Positions 5,145 through 6,061 of a stretch of 6,061 bases of DNA are shown here, piece by piece. Under the pieces are notes generated by a model. That model was not told the origin of the DNA, did no database searches, and worked only from the letters and a program-made list of their open reading frames with translations. The translations under genes and the position numbers were made by a program. Each line of letters opens with the position of its first letter. Position 1 is the first letter of the stretch. Source of the stretch: an uncultured Synergistales bacterium (GTDB taxonomy: Bacteria; Synergistota; Synergistia; Synergistales; Aminobacteriaceae); NCBI GenBank assembly GCA_905236605.1, contig CAJORD010000252.1:1-6061 (forward strand). The letters run 5' to 3'.

Positions 5145-6061
5145 ATGAGCAAATTCGATGTTCCATATAAAATTTATCTTGATGAAAAAGAAATCCCTTC
5201 CTCGTGGTACAACGTCCGCGCCGACATGAAAACAAAGCCAGCGCCGCTTATTCACCCCGGGACGCTCAAGCCGATGACGTTCGAGGACATGCGACCGATT
5301 TTTTGCGACGAATTAATTAAACAAGAACTCGACGATGACACTGCATATATAAAAATCCCTGACGAAATTTTGAACTTTTATAAAATGTATCGTCCTTCGC
5401 CGCTTACTCACGCGGTCTTTCTTGAAGAAGCTTTAGGAACTCCCGCGCATATTTTTTATAAGTTCGAAGGCAACAATACTTCCGGCTCTCACAAATTAAA
5501 CTCCGCAATCGCTCAAGCATATTACGCTAAGAAACAGGGCCTCAAAGGCGTAACGACTGAAACAGGAGCGGGACAATGGGGAACAGCGTTAGCTATGGCG
5601 TGCTCGTTCTTCAAACTCGGCTGCAAAGTTTACATGGTGAAAGTTTCTTACGAACAGAAGCCCTTTAGACGCGAAGTCATGAGGACTTACGGAGCAAGCG
5701 TAACGCCTTCGCCGTCAATGGAAACTGAAATCGGACGTAAGATTAATGCCGAGCACCCGAACACGACTGGCTCATTAGGCTGTGCAATTTCTGAAGCTGT
5801 CGAAGTCGCTGCGTCAACAGAAGGCTATCGTTATGTTCTCGGGATCGTCTTGAATCAAGTTTTGCTTCATCAGTCAATCATCGGTCTTGAAACTAAAGCG
5901 GCTTGTGAAAAGTACGGAATCAAACCCGACATTATAATCGGTTGCGCAGGAGGCGGATCGAACTTAGGCGGTCTGATTTCGCCGTTCATGGGAGAAAAAT
6001 TGCGCGGCGAAGCAGATTATGAGATTATCGCGGTAGAGCCTGCGAGCTGTCCTAGCTTCAC
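5145..6061 (+). CDS. trpB: Tryptophan synthase beta chain, TrpB2 type (3' partial)
   Basis: This is a cytosolic pyridoxal-phosphate enzyme that condenses indole with L-serine to give L-tryptophan. The first 305 codons are present and the gene runs off the window; TrpB2 proteins are typically about 450 aa. The PLP Schiff-base lysine is Lys117 in GNNTSGSHKLNSA. The catalytic glutamate is Glu139 in TTETGAGQWG, where QWG in place of the QHG of classical TrpB is a mark of the TrpB2 branch. The phosphate-binding loop is GCAGGGSNLGG (266-276). The long N-terminal extension (WYNVRADM, then RPSPLTHAVFLEEALG) also fits TrpB2. This branch generally lacks the features for tight pairing with TrpA and is often encoded away from trpA; none is seen here. 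It is divergently transcribed from the 200-aa exported protein gene and has its own promoter and ribosome binding site. The family is certain. Whether it is the main or a salvage tryptophan synthase cannot be judged. Confidence 0.93.
   Translation, partial: MSKFDVPYKIYLDEKEIPSSWYNVRADMKTKPAPLIHPGTLKPMTFEDMRPIFCDELIKQELDDDTAYIKIPDEILNFYKMYRPSPLTHAVFLEEALGTPAHIFYKFEGNNTSGSHKLNSAIAQAYYAKKQGLKGVTTETGAGQWGTALAMACSFFKLGCKVYMVKVSYEQKPFRREVMRTYGASVTPSPSMETEIGRKINAEHPNTTGSLGCAISEAVEVAASTEGYRYVLGIVLNQVLLHQSIIGLETKAACEKYGIKPDIIIGCAGGGSNLGGLISPFMGEKLRGEADYEIIAVEPASCPSF

Overview
The window looks like a bacterial chromosome segment in which ordinary core genes flank a small, AT-rich accessory patch. Nothing in it fixes the taxon. 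A periplasmic Do/HtrA-type protease, a TrpB2-type tryptophan synthase beta chain, an LplT-like flippase and mixed but moderately AT-rich codon use would fit a gut-associated diderm such as a Synergistota member. That assignment is a guess, because no rRNA or other taxonomic marker is present.

Layout from left to right. (1) Bases 2-1198, plus strand: the 3' part of an HtrA/DegP-family serine protease with two PDZ domains. Its start lies outside the window. It is followed by a hairpin plus T-tract terminator built on a run of degenerate 7-bp repeats. (2) Bases 1255-3975, minus strand: cysS (cysteinyl-tRNA synthetase) followed with no gap by an LplT-like MFS transporter. These two converge on the protease gene. 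(3) Bases 3972-4279, minus strand: a 76-codon ORF resembling the N-terminus of an IS1634-type transposase. Its TGA overlaps the GTG of cysS, and upstream it has a promoter, a 12-bp tandem repeat and a long-range hairpin. I read this as the surviving left end of an insertion sequence fused to the cysS 5' region. (4) Bases 4355-4957, minus strand: a 200-aa exported or membrane-anchored protein, visibly more AT-rich than its neighbours, with sequence resembling TasA/camelysin-like (SipW-dependent) fibre proteins. (5) From 5145 to the window end, plus strand: the first 305 codons of a TrpB2-type tryptophan synthase beta chain, with its own promoter and a strong ribosome binding site.

The genes do not form one pathway. 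The protease handles envelope protein quality control, cysS charges tRNA-Cys, the MFS protein probably moves lysophospholipid across the inner membrane, and TrpB2 makes tryptophan from indole and serine. The least ordinary part is the IS remnant. Its promoter starts transcription inside the loop of a hairpin whose distal arm contains the transposase Shine-Dalgarno sequence. That geometry matches the read-through protection known from IS10 and IS50. Loss of the rest of the element has placed its leftover reading frame directly in front of an essential tRNA synthetase gene.
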